Below are positions 44,830-52,070 of a DNA stretch of 64,000 nt, in pieces (position 1 is the stretch's first letter; every line of letters begins with the position of its first letter). The stretch covers positions 1 to 64,000 of the forward strand of contig DATKRK010000356.1 of NCBI GenBank assembly GCA_035532215.1, written 5' to 3'. The DNA comes from JAICIG01 sp035532215. Its GTDB lineage: Bacteria > Planctomycetota > Planctomycetia > Pirellulales > JAICIG01. The position numbers were made by a program, and so were the translations under genes. Below the pieces are notes generated by a model, which saw only the letters and a list, made by a program, of their open reading frames with translations, was not told the DNA's origin and searched no databases.

Positions 44830-45210
44830 ATGCCGATCGTCAACTTTGTCAATGAAAAGAAGCAGGTGCAGGTCGCCGAAGGGGCGAATCTGCGGCAGGA
44901 GGCCCTGAAGGCGGGCATCAAGCTCTACAACGGCATCAACGGCTACGGCGCCAAGCTCAACGAGATTCTCAACTGCCATGGCCTCGGCCACTGCGGCACC
45001 TGCCGGGTGTTGATCGCCAAGGGCATGGAACATGCCAGCAGCCCGAGCCTGATGGAGCGGTTCACCTTCTGTTGCAATCCGGGCGCCATGTTCGCGCGGA
45101 TTGGCAACGAAGAAAAGATGCGGCTGGCCTGCTGCACGAAGGTGATGGGCGACATGGACGTGGTCACCTGCCCGCCGATGAACCTGACCGGCGAAAGCTT
45201 TTTCAGCTAA
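44830..45210 (+). CDS. 2Fe-2S ferredoxin
   Basis: 126 residues from the ATG at 44830. The cluster ligands follow the ferredoxin pattern: Cys49 in ILNCHGLGHC, Cys55, Cys58 (HCGTC) and Cys101 (RLACCT), i.e. Cys-x5-Cys-x2-Cys then a distant Cys. Extra cysteines at 81-82, 102 and 114 are not part of the usual motif. It carries electrons in the cytoplasm; the partner enzyme is unknown. It is separated from the following P-II gene by a MITE-like repeat and a gap of 342 bases, so the two are probably independent. Confidence 0.88.
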   Translation: MPIVNFVNEKKQVQVAEGANLRQEALKAGIKLYNGINGYGAKLNEILNCHGLGHCGTCRVLIAKGMEHASSPSLMERFTFCCNPGAMFARIGNEEKMRLACCTKVMGDMDVVTCPPMNLTGESFFS

Positions 45211-45552
45211 TCTTTTTGTCGGCAGTGGATCGTTGGCAAGATTGGAGCGTTTTGGCAAGCTGTCAGACCGACGCAACTACGGGTTCCTCTTCTCTGTTCG
45301 CGTACGACCGCAACCGGTCGACGAATCGGCCGATCATCCCTGGCCAACAACGCGTCCTCTAAACCAGGATCCCCGAACAGAGAAGAGGAACCCGTAAACC
45401 GACGCGGCAGCGCGGCGGTTGTCCCGCTGCATGGCAGCCAGCCGGGCATGCGAACCGTTGTCGGGGATCATGCCCGCGCCGTTTGCGGTCGGCAAAGGCG
45501 CGCCATGCAACCCCTGAAATCCGCGCCGCTCCTTTCAAACCGAAGCTATCTT
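45211..45552. other. Intergenic region with MITE-like element
   Basis: 342 bases between ferredoxin and P-II genes. It holds the family E element (45278-45396). The P-II start is a GTG at 45553; the frame is open upstream to 45448, but that part lacks P-II similarity. Nothing else was recognised. Confidence 0.55.
45278..45396. mobile_element. MITE-like element, family E copy 2
   Basis: 119 bases flanked by 23-base perfect inverted repeats: left end TACGGGTTCCTCTTCTCTGT at 45278, right end its reverse complement closing at 45396. The ends equal those of copy 1 at 21219-21350 over 21 bases, while the inner sequences differ. No coding potential. Likely a non-autonomous element moved by an unseen transposase. 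Confidence 0.82.
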
Positions 45553-45870
45553 GTGAAACAAATCGTCGCCATCGTCAAACCGTTTCTGGCCGAGAAGGTG
45601 CTCGAAGGTCTCAAGCGGGCGCCGCTGGAGGCCGTGAGCATTCGCGAAGTAAAAGGCTACGGGCGGCAGAAGAACTATCTCGACCAGTATCAAGGCAGCG
45701 AGTACTCGCTGGCCTTTCTGCCCAAGGTCGAGATCAATCTCTGGGTCGACGACGCCCGCGTCGAAGAAATCATCCGCAAGATCGTCGAAGTCGCCCGCAC
45801 CGGCCGCATGGGCGACGGCAAGATTTTCGTGTTGCCGGCCGAGGTTTGCGAGCGGGAAGTGGAAATCTAA
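45553..45870 (+). CDS. P-II family nitrogen regulatory protein
   Basis: 105 residues from a GTG at 45553, chosen because the family begins with a strand such as KQIVAIVKP. The T-loop reads GYGRQKNYLDQYQGSEYSLAFLPKVE with Tyr51, the uridylylation site in enterobacteria, and the B-loop region is ARTGRMGDGKIFVLP. It senses 2-oxoglutarate, ATP and ADP and controls nitrogen enzymes or transporters. No glnA, amtB or glnD is nearby, so its target cannot be read from context. Confidence 0.93.
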   Translation: MKQIVAIVKPFLAEKVLEGLKRAPLEAVSIREVKGYGRQKNYLDQYQGSEYSLAFLPKVEINLWVDDARVEEIIRKIVEVARTGRMGDGKIFVLPAEVCEREVEI

Positions 45871-46016
45871 TTCGGAAGTCGGAAGCAGGAGGCGTGATTG
45901 CCGACGCTCCGGCTTTTGATCGTCGCGCTTCAGACGGGCAGCCGCGAGTTAAGATCGACTCGCCGCCGCAGAAGACTGTCTGGCGCGCGAGAGCAGGCGA
46001 ATTAGCGGGAAGACTC

Positions 46017-46511
46017 ATGCGTCTGACTATTTTCGACTTGCTTCATGGCATGGCGATCGTCGCCGGCGGCACGATCGGCGCTCGGGCCGGCTTTAAATGG
46101 TTCGGCTATCCCGGCGGAGCCGTCGGTTGCGTTCTTGGCGCCACACTCGGCTTTCTGGTGGGATATGCCTCTTATCGTCTTCTCGACCTCTTGATGGTGC
46201 GTCGCATCAGGAGCAAATCGACTGCCGAGCTGAGAGCCAAGTTAGTCGACGACGACATCCCTGGGACCTATGTTTCGAGGCTGATCATTTCCGTGCTCCT
46301 TGAGCGCGGCGAACCGGTCGAGAGCTTTCGCGAATACGTCTTCCGGCAACTTCGTTCCGAGGACGTGACCTGGAGGAGGGCGGGGTTGTGCAACCTGGGG
46401 CTCTGCTACCCAGACTTGGCGGCGAAACTCGAAGCTTTCGATGCTTTCCAACCGACCAAGGAAGATCTGCAAAGATTGAAGGAAATCGAGCCGGCGCCCG
46501 ACGACGGCTAA
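46017..46511 (+). CDS. Small membrane protein, unknown
   Basis: 164 residues from the ATG at 46017. Two membrane helices lie at about 10-27 and 34-58 (LLHGMAIVAGGTIGARAG, then a VGCVLGATLGFLVGYASYR helix). The C-terminal 100 residues are soluble and helical, with repeats reminiscent of short HEAT-like pairs (WRRAGLCNLGLCYPDLAAKLEAF). GGGAAGA lies just upstream. No known family recognised. It may be co-transcribed with P-II, 146 bases upstream, but nothing shows a shared role. Confidence 0.6.
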   Translation: MRLTIFDLLHGMAIVAGGTIGARAGFKWFGYPGGAVGCVLGATLGFLVGYASYRLLDLLMVRRIRSKSTAELRAKLVDDDIPGTYVSRLIISVLLERGEPVESFREYVFRQLRSEDVTWRRAGLCNLGLCYPDLAAKLEAFDAFQPTKEDLQRLKEIEPAPDDG

Positions 46512-47060
46512 TTGCCCCGCCCGCCGGTCAGTGTTGCGAGCGTTGCAGCTTCAAAAGCGCGGCCTCATACTGGCAAGTATCCGGCCCTGGGGCATGGATA
46601 GGGCTCCGTAGTGTTGTACAGCAGTGGACCGCACGCTCGGCCTCCCTTGTTCGGCAGGTCGTCTTGATGCTGATCTTATTCAACATGCACTGTCAAGCAG
46701 ATCTCGGCATGTCAGGCGTCGTCCGTCAACTCAACGCAGTTTGTGAGCCGGGATATTGATGAGGTCCGCCATTTGTCCTAGCCCGTTGAAATTAGCTTCG
46801 CTTCGCCCCTCAAGCGGCTCACTCCTTCGAGCATGACCCGCCGACGCTGCAAAATCGTTTGCTGGCAGTTCAATCCGATCGCACGGAGATCGTATTTCCA
46901 ACAAGAACTGCACCCCGCGCGTCGCACTTTCGGGGTTGGCATTGTTACCGCCCGTCTGGCTTGTCAAGTGCCGTGCGGGGTAATAGGCAAGTCATCCGGT
47001 CGAGCAATTCCGCTTGCGTGAGAAGTGGCGCCATGCCCCCCCTTCTCGCGGCGTGTTGCT
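46512..47060. other. Intergenic region, no recognisable content
   Basis: 549 bases between two convergent genes. Frames on both strands are short and lack homology; one minus-strand frame near 46731-46967 is 78 codons but has no recognisable family or RBS. No repeat, tRNA or terminator was identified with confidence. Confidence 0.4.
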
Positions 47061-48083
47061 CTACGAAGTCGCCGTAACCGCCGCCTGCGGCTGGCTCGCC
47101 TCGCAATCGATCCACCAGCGGTCGCCTGCCGATTGGACGACAGTTCCGAATTCCATCGACAAGGCGGCGATGCGGCGTGCAATCGCCTGGCGCTCTTCGC
47201 CTTCGGCGAGATTCACCTGACAATCGTCGATGATCGTCGGCGAAAGGCCGATGCGCCGCACTCCGTGCCGTCCCAGTGAAAGCTCGAACAGCAGCCCGCG
47301 ATCGTTGCGCAGCTCGGGGTCGACCGCGTAGTCGTCGACGAAGTCTCCCGCGTCGTAGATGATCGGGCGGCCGCGGTAGAGTTCGACGCCCTGAAACAGA
47401 TGCGAGCTGTGGCCAAAGTAGATGTCCGCTCCGGCATCGATGACCGCATGCGCAAACTGCCGAAACAGCGCCGAGGGACGCTCGACCATGTTCGGCCCCC
47501 AATGGTTGGAAACGAGCACGGCGTCGGCGCCGCCTTGCCGCGCGGCTGCAATGCTTTGCCGCACGATGGCCAGCGATTCTTCGCCCAGCGAAACTTCCAG
47601 CCAGTTCGTACCGGGGCTCGTCGCCGTGGCGGCCCAGCCCGGTTCGTTGTCGGTGAACGCGACGATCGCCAGCCGCAGCCCGCGAGCTTCGAGGAAAGCA
47701 GGCCGCCTGGCTTCCTCCAGATTGCGACCTGCTCCTGCGAAGGCGATGTCTGCGCGGCTCAAGCTCGTCAACATCTCGAGCAAGGCCGGCTCCTCGTAAT
47801 CGAGCACGTGATTGTTGGCCAACGTCACGGCGTCGATGCCCGCCAGGCGGAGAGCGTGAATTGCGTGGGGCGCAGCGCGAAAATGAAACGTCTTCGACCA
47901 GCGCGACCAAGGGCGCCCGCTGCGACTGACCACGCACTCGAGGTTGACCACCGTCAAATCGGCGGCCTTCAATCGCGGCAGCACGTTGCCCCAAGGATAG
48001 TTCAGGCCGCGTTGGCGTAACGCGTGGTCGGTCAAACGCCCGAGCATCACATCGCCCGCCAGCGCCAACCGAATTGACTCCAT
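47061..48083 (-). CDS. CapA-family protein (PGA-synthesis-like phosphoesterase fold)
   Basis: 340 residues starting ALAGDVMLGRLTDHALR, which is the first metal-site strand of CapA/PGA_cap proteins. NLECVVS, DAVTLANNHVLDYEE (Asn-His pair), LVSNHWGPNMV, IDAGADIYFGHSSHLFQGVELYRGRPIIYDAGDFVDD are the remaining motifs and are all present. CapA-type proteins take part in poly-gamma-glutamate capsule or related phosphoester chemistry in Gram-positives; in planctomycetes the role is unknown. No signal peptide, so it is presumably cytoplasmic. GGGAGAA lies seven bases before the ATG. Confidence 0.88.
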   Translation of the reverse strand: MESIRLALAGDVMLGRLTDHALRQRGLNYPWGNVLPRLKAADLTVVNLECVVSRSGRPWSRWSKTFHFRAAPHAIHALRLAGIDAVTLANNHVLDYEEPALLEMLTSLSRADIAFAGAGRNLEEARRPAFLEARGLRLAIVAFTDNEPGWAATATSPGTNWLEVSLGEESLAIVRQSIAAARQGGADAVLVSNHWGPNMVERPSALFRQFAHAVIDAGADIYFGHSSHLFQGVELYRGRPIIYDAGDFVDDYAVDPELRNDRGLLFELSLGRHGVRRIGLSPTIIDDCQVNLAEGEERQAIARRIAALSMEFGTVVQSAGDRWWIDCEASQPQAAVTATS

Positions 48084-48138
48084 CGGCGTTCTCCCGTCAG
48101 GCGGCGGAGCCTCGCAGGCAGAGGGGATTTCGCTCTGC

Positions 48139-48363
48139 TCACCGGGGACGGCGAGGGACCGATCTCAATTCGGCTTCGGCCGCCAGCCAATCGTGAAACG
48201 CCGTTCCCGCGGGGCGACCGTGGCGCAGCCAAATCTCATAAGCCCGCCGCGCGATCAACTCCCGGTCGGGCAGGCGATACTCGGTCGGTTGACCATGACC
48301 CGGCAAAACGGTCTCCTGGCGAGCAACCGCAGCTTCACGCTCGCCGTTGCGAATTGCTTTCAT
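48139..48363 (-). CDS. DUF2934 protein
   Basis: 74 residues. The core ELIARRAYEIWLRHGRPAGTAFHDWLAAEAELR is the diagnostic DUF2934 helix pair. These tiny cytoplasmic proteins are common in planctomycetes and other bacteria, often near stress genes, and have no known function. GAGGAGAAAG precedes the ATG, so it is well translated. Confidence 0.85.
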   Translation of the reverse strand: MKAIRNGEREAAVARQETVLPGHGQPTEYRLPDRELIARRAYEIWLRHGRPAGTAFHDWLAAEAELRSVPRRPR

Positions 48364-48506
48364 CGTCTTTCTCCTCGCGCTGACTCTGACATCTGCCTAC
48401 ATGAGCAGTTTTTGCGCCGCGGGTAAAAAATTGGCCGGGGCCGTCCGTTGCCAATCGAGCCGGTTTACGGACGGTCCCGGCGCAAAATCGCGATCGCACT
48501 CGCCGT

Positions 48507-48872
48507 TTAGGGGGCCTTTCGCAAGGCAACGGGCTTGGCATCGGAGCGCGGCGCGGCCGCGGAGGGGGGCGGGGCGGGCGGAGCAGGGGGCGGTTCGGCG
48601 GGGGCGGCTTTCGCGCCGTCGCACCCGCAGCACCCATTGCAATTATGGCGCCCGCGGCAGCCCTGACAGCCGTAGCATCCATGGCAGCGACGCCGTCCGC
48701 GGCATCCATAGCAACCGCTGCAATAGCTACCCGAGCAGTCGCAACCGTCGCAGCCCGAACAAGCGCAATCCCGGCGCCCGTGACCTGCTTGAGCGACGTT
48801 GTCGGTCGAGATCAGTGAGATGCCGACGACCGCAAAAAAGAGAGCCACGGCCAATCCAAGCATACGATTCAT
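48507..48872 (-). CDS. Secreted Cys-rich small protein
   Basis: 121 residues from the ATG at 48872, with AAAGGG seven bases upstream. Signal peptide about 1-29 (LGLAVALFFAVVGISLIS). The mature core has sixteen cysteines in Cys-x-Gly-Cys units (CSGCDGCDCSG, CSGCYGC, CHGCYGCQGC) mixed with Arg, then a Pro/Ala-rich tail (PPAPPAPPP). Such Cys-Gly rich repeats could bind metals or form a disulfide-linked matrix. A related pattern is seen in the bufferin-like precursor at 35205-35657, but this gene has no DUF692 neighbour, so I call it only Cys-rich. Confidence 0.75.
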   Translation of the reverse strand: MNRMLGLAVALFFAVVGISLISTDNVAQAGHGRRDCACSGCDGCDCSGSYCSGCYGCRGRRRCHGCYGCQGCRGRHNCNGCCGCDGAKAAPAEPPPAPPAPPPSAAAPRSDAKPVALRKAP

Positions 48873-49070
48873 AGCAACACCCTTTCGCAAAAGATCCCCA
48901 GAGAGAGAAACGACGCTGGTGCTCCTGCCGCCTGCTGCAAGCGCTAATTTCGCATTTGTCGCCCGCGAGCCTGCGGCGCGCTTCCGTATCCGCCGAGAGG
49001 CGACTAATCCTCCTTCGCTGATGAGCTTGCCAAAGCAGATCGCGCATGAGCCGCATCCCCAGGAAGCAAG

Positions 49071-49244
49071 TCACGTGCCGGTCTTGGCTTCGTGGCTGAA
49101 AGCCTCTCGAGATTCGATGCCGGCGTCGATCGCTGCGCTGCGTTCGGCATCCGGCTCGCAGGAAGCTTCTTGAGAAATGCGGTCGCTCATGGCACGAAAC
49201 ATGTTCAAGCGAGCCATGGCATCGGGAGGGATCGACAAAGACAT
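49071..49244 (-). CDS. Small hypothetical protein
   Basis: 57 residues from the ATG at 49244 with AAAGG just upstream. Sequence is helical with a repeated Met-Ala-Arg-Leu style start (SIPPDAMARLNMFRAMSDRIS) and an Asp/Glu/Ala-rich end. No homology or special feature that I can recognise. Its neighbours on the same strand are other small proteins at 49321-49683 and 48507-48872. Confidence 0.4.
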   Translation of the reverse strand: MSLSIPPDAMARLNMFRAMSDRISQEASCEPDAERSAAIDAGIESREAFSHEAKTGT

Positions 49245-49320
49245 ACGAACCTTTCTTAGCAAGCGGTCTGAACGGAAGGGCGGTCTCAACGGAAGCGACG
49301 TTTTCGCGGCAAAGCGGCGA

Positions 49321-49683
49321 TCAATGTTCTTGGCAGCAAGGCGGCTCGACGACGGTAGCCGCGGCCTGCTCCGCTGGCGAACCGCAAAGTCCGAGAAACA
49401 TGTCGAAGATCGAACCGGCCAGTGCGGATGCCTGGTCGTCGGTCATGTCGCGGATTTTTTTTGCGGCCCGTTCCCCCGAGCCGTAGGGCACGTCCGCATC
49501 GCTGATCGCGTTGCGAAACTCGTAATAGTCCGGGAGCAGATCCGCCGGCAAATCGTCTCTGGGGTTAACGCGGCTCAACTGGGCCGCATAAGCCGTCAAC
49601 AGGCGTTCTTTGACTTCCGCCTTCTCGTCCGCCAGAATTCGCACCGCGCGCGTGAACCGCGCTCGTCCTTCGCTCAAGGCCAT
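49321..49683 (-). CDS. Hypothetical protein
   Basis: 120 residues, start with GGAG eight bases upstream. It has a helical N-terminus (GRARFTRAVRILADEKAEVKERLLTAYAAQL) and a middle with SRVNPRDDLPADLLPDYYEFRNAIS, a pattern I have seen in other bacterial proteins of unknown function. It ends in a Cys-Cys-Gln-Glu-His. No signal peptide or membrane helix. Probably part of a run of small stress-type genes on this strand. Confidence 0.6.
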   Translation of the reverse strand: MALSEGRARFTRAVRILADEKAEVKERLLTAYAAQLSRVNPRDDLPADLLPDYYEFRNAISDADVPYGSGERAAKKIRDMTDDQASALAGSIFDMFLGLCGSPAEQAAATVVEPPCCQEH

Positions 49684-49775
49684 GTTCGTTTCTCCGTATT
49701 CAAGCTGCCGTCGGTTAGTGGTTGCGACCGTAGCGACCGGAATGCGATTCGAGCCCGCGTCGAGCCGGCCGATGT

Positions 49776-50297
49776 TTAGCTCACGGCGACCTCGGGCGCC
49801 TCGGAACTCGTCCGCGCATGCACGCGCACTTCGGCGGCATCGGTCTCTTGAAGAATCCGTTTGGCGTCCACCAATTCAAGCGGGCTGCCGTTGGCGACGA
49901 CCAATACGCTGCCGTTTTTGATGCAATGTTCGTAGTGTTCGATATCCCGGCGATGGACGCCCCAGCCGGCCAATCCGCCGAGGTAGGCGCCCACGGTCGC
50001 CGCGGTCAGGGCTACCGCGACCGGGCCGAACATGAAAATGGCGCCGACGCCGGAAACCGCGACGGCGCCGAGCCCTGCCAGCACTCCGACGACGCCGCCA
50101 AGACCGGCGCCGATGGCCGCATCGCGAACTGAATCGTCTCCCATTTCAAGCTCTCGCGTCAGCTCGGGTTTTTCGGTCAGGCCCGACGAAACAAGCGAGA
50201 TTTGCTGCTGGGGAAAGTCGCCGCGCCGTAAAATCCAAACGGCCTGTTCCGCCTTGTGGAGCGACTCGTACACGCCGACCACGCATTCTTCGTTCAT
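49776..50297 (-). CDS. General stress protein 17M-like membrane protein (DUF1269-like)
   Basis: 173 residues. The N-terminal YESLHKAEQAVWILRRGDFPQQQISLVSSGL is a short alpha/beta module that resembles the stress-protein 17M N-terminus. A Gly/Ala-rich stretch with two or three hydrophobic segments follows (GAGLGGVVGVLAGLGAVAVS, and AAATVGAYLGGLAGWGVH), and a C-terminal strand (NGSVLVVANGSPLELVDAKRILQE) completes the fold. Likely inner-membrane, stress-induced. AAGGAGCG is seven bases before the ATG. Confidence 0.8.
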   Translation of the reverse strand: MNEECVVGVYESLHKAEQAVWILRRGDFPQQQISLVSSGLTEKPELTRELEMGDDSVRDAAIGAGLGGVVGVLAGLGAVAVSGVGAIFMFGPVAVALTAATVGAYLGGLAGWGVHRRDIEHYEHCIKNGSVLVVANGSPLELVDAKRILQETDAAEVRVHARTSSEAPEVAVS

Positions 50298-50660
50298 GAC
50301 TTTCGCTCCTTGACTACCGCTGCCTGACTACGTTTAGCGGCGGCGCCCGCGCCCGAAGAGAACATTTGCACCCTCGGTCGAAGCGCCAGGCCAAAACCGC
50401 AGGTACAACTTGCCGATGAGCAAGTAGCGTGCCGGATAGCAAACGCGGAAGAACGACGGGGCAGAGCATTGAAAGGACATCGCGACAGCGCGCTCTCGAG
50501 CGCGCATCGGTGTGCGATGCACACTGCCAGGCTCGCCGTTCGTTGTATCGGGCGCAATGACAAGCGGATTGGCAATTTTTCCCGAGCGAACGATAATCGT
50601 GCTCTGGGGGAGCCCGCATCTCGGGCAGTTCCAAGGCATTGCAATTAGGGAGGTTCTGTT
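50298..50660. other. Intergenic region upstream of Gfo/Idh/MocA oxidoreductase
   Basis: 363 bases between a minus-strand and a plus-strand gene. It should contain promoters for both. GGGAGG seven bases before the GTG at 50661 is the ribosome binding site for the oxidoreductase. A minus-strand frame (to 50639) begins with a Cys-x-x-Cys pair but has no Shine-Dalgarno and I reject it. Confidence 0.5.
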
Positions 50661-51968
50661 GTGAGCGGTAAGCAATCCAACACTCGGCGGGAGTTCTTGC
50701 GACGCGCGGCGGCGATGTCGTCGGCAGCCGCGTTGCCGTGGATCGTGTCTTCAAGCGCGCTGGGCGGCGCGGGCCGAGCGGCGGCGAGCGAAAGGATCAC
50801 GCTCGGCGTCATCGGAATCGGTCCGCGATGCACTTACGACCTGACGTCCATGCTCTCGCTTCCCGACGTGCAATGCGTGGCGATCGCCGACGTCCAGGCC
50901 AGCCGCCGCGACGCGGGCAAGGCGCTTGTCGACAAGCACTATGGCAACTCCGATTGCCGGCTCTATCGAGATTTTCGGGAACTCCTCGATCGCAAGGACA
51001 TCGACGCCGTGTTGATTGCGACCGGCGATCGCTGGCACGCGACGGCGTCGATGCTGGCGGCGCAGGCCGGCAAGGATGTTTACAGCGAGAAACCGTGCGG
51101 CCTGACCATCGAACTCTGCCAGCAATTGGCCGACACGATGAAAGCCGCCGGACGGATTTTTCAAGCGGGAACGCAGCGGCGGAGCGTGCCGAACTTCCAG
51201 CAGGCGGTGCGTCTGGCACGGGAAGGAAAGCTAGGCAAGCTGCAAACGCTTTACGCCTCGGTCTACATCCCAACGCTGGACAATAGCTGGCTGGCCGGCG
51301 AGCCCACGCCGCCCCGCGACGTCGTCGACTGGAACCTGTGGCTGGGTCCGGCGCCCTGGCGTCCTTACAACAGCAAGTACGTGGCCGGCAAATGGCGAGG
51401 GTATTACGACTTCGATTCCGGCGCCCGATTGCTCGACTGGGGCGCCCATACGGTCGATTTGTGTCAGTGGGCCAACCAGGCCGACCACACCACGCCCATC
51501 GTTTTCGAGCCGTCGGAAAAAAACATCACCTGCACCTACGAGAACGGCGTGAAGCTGGTGCTCGACTTTCTGCCCATGCCGTTTGGCGATCGCGGTCCCC
51601 ACTGGATTACCAGGCTCGGCACTTGCCCGGTGCGGTTTGTCGGCGCCGAAGGCTGGCTGGAGACAGGCGACAGCGGCGAAACCGAGGTTTCCTCCGAGGC
51701 GCTCCGCGGCGAGTTGCAAGCCTCGGCCGGCAGGGTCAAGGGGTTGGACGTCTCGGCCCACGCCAGAAACTTCTTCGATTGCATCAAATCGCGGCAACCC
51801 ACCGTGGCGAATCCCGACGTGATGCGGAACTCGCATGTTGCTTGCCACGCTGCGGCGCTAGCCTGGATCCTCCATCGCAAGCTGTCGTTCGATCCGGTGA
51901 AACAGGAGTTCATCGATGATGACGAAGCCAACCGGCTGCGTTCTCGCGCAGCCCGGGCGTGGAGTTGA
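50661..51968 (+). CDS. Gfo/Idh/MocA family oxidoreductase with Tat signal
   Basis: 435 residues from a GTG at 50661. The signal TRREFLRRAAAMSSAAALPWIV is a twin-arginine leader, so the enzyme is exported folded, as is common for planctomycete Gfo/Idh/MocA proteins. The Rossmann start ERITLGVIGIGPRCTYDL is followed by the key EKP motif (YSEKPCG) and the catalytic-domain GGQ-free WGAHTVDLCQWAN. It oxidises a sugar or inositol-like compound with NAD(P). It is transcribed toward the DUF1592 gene on the other strand; a family D repeat lies between their 3' ends. Confidence 0.9.
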   Translation: MSGKQSNTRREFLRRAAAMSSAAALPWIVSSSALGGAGRAAASERITLGVIGIGPRCTYDLTSMLSLPDVQCVAIADVQASRRDAGKALVDKHYGNSDCRLYRDFRELLDRKDIDAVLIATGDRWHATASMLAAQAGKDVYSEKPCGLTIELCQQLADTMKAAGRIFQAGTQRRSVPNFQQAVRLAREGKLGKLQTLYASVYIPTLDNSWLAGEPTPPRDVVDWNLWLGPAPWRPYNSKYVAGKWRGYYDFDSGARLLDWGAHTVDLCQWANQADHTTPIVFEPSEKNITCTYENGVKLVLDFLPMPFGDRGPHWITRLGTCPVRFVGAEGWLETGDSGETEVSSEALRGELQASAGRVKGLDVSAHARNFFDCIKSRQPTVANPDVMRNSHVACHAAALAWILHRKLSFDPVKQEFIDDDEANRLRSRAARAWS

Positions 51969-51975
51969 GTTCGCG

Positions 51976-52030
51976 GTGGGGCGGCCTTCCTCACCCGTCC
52001 GGCGATTGACGGCCTGGAAGGCCGCCCCAC
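51976..52030. repeat. Dispersed palindromic repeat, family D copy 2
   Basis: Left arm GTGGGGCGGCCTTCC (51976-51990), right arm to 52030 ending GGCCTGGAAGGCCGCCCCAC. It lies between the 3' ends of the oxidoreductase and DUF1592 genes and so may mark a bidirectional transcript end, as for copy 1 at 5145-5197. Confidence 0.85.
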
Positions 52031-52070
52031 GATGAGCCCGCAAGCGATGGTCAGCCGGGCTCGGTATGAC

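Noticed and set aside
50334..50639. A minus-strand frame starting MPWNCPRCGLPQ with a CxxC pair
   Set aside because: Only one Cys pair, no ribosome binding site, no family I recognise; it overlaps the promoter region of the oxidoreductase.
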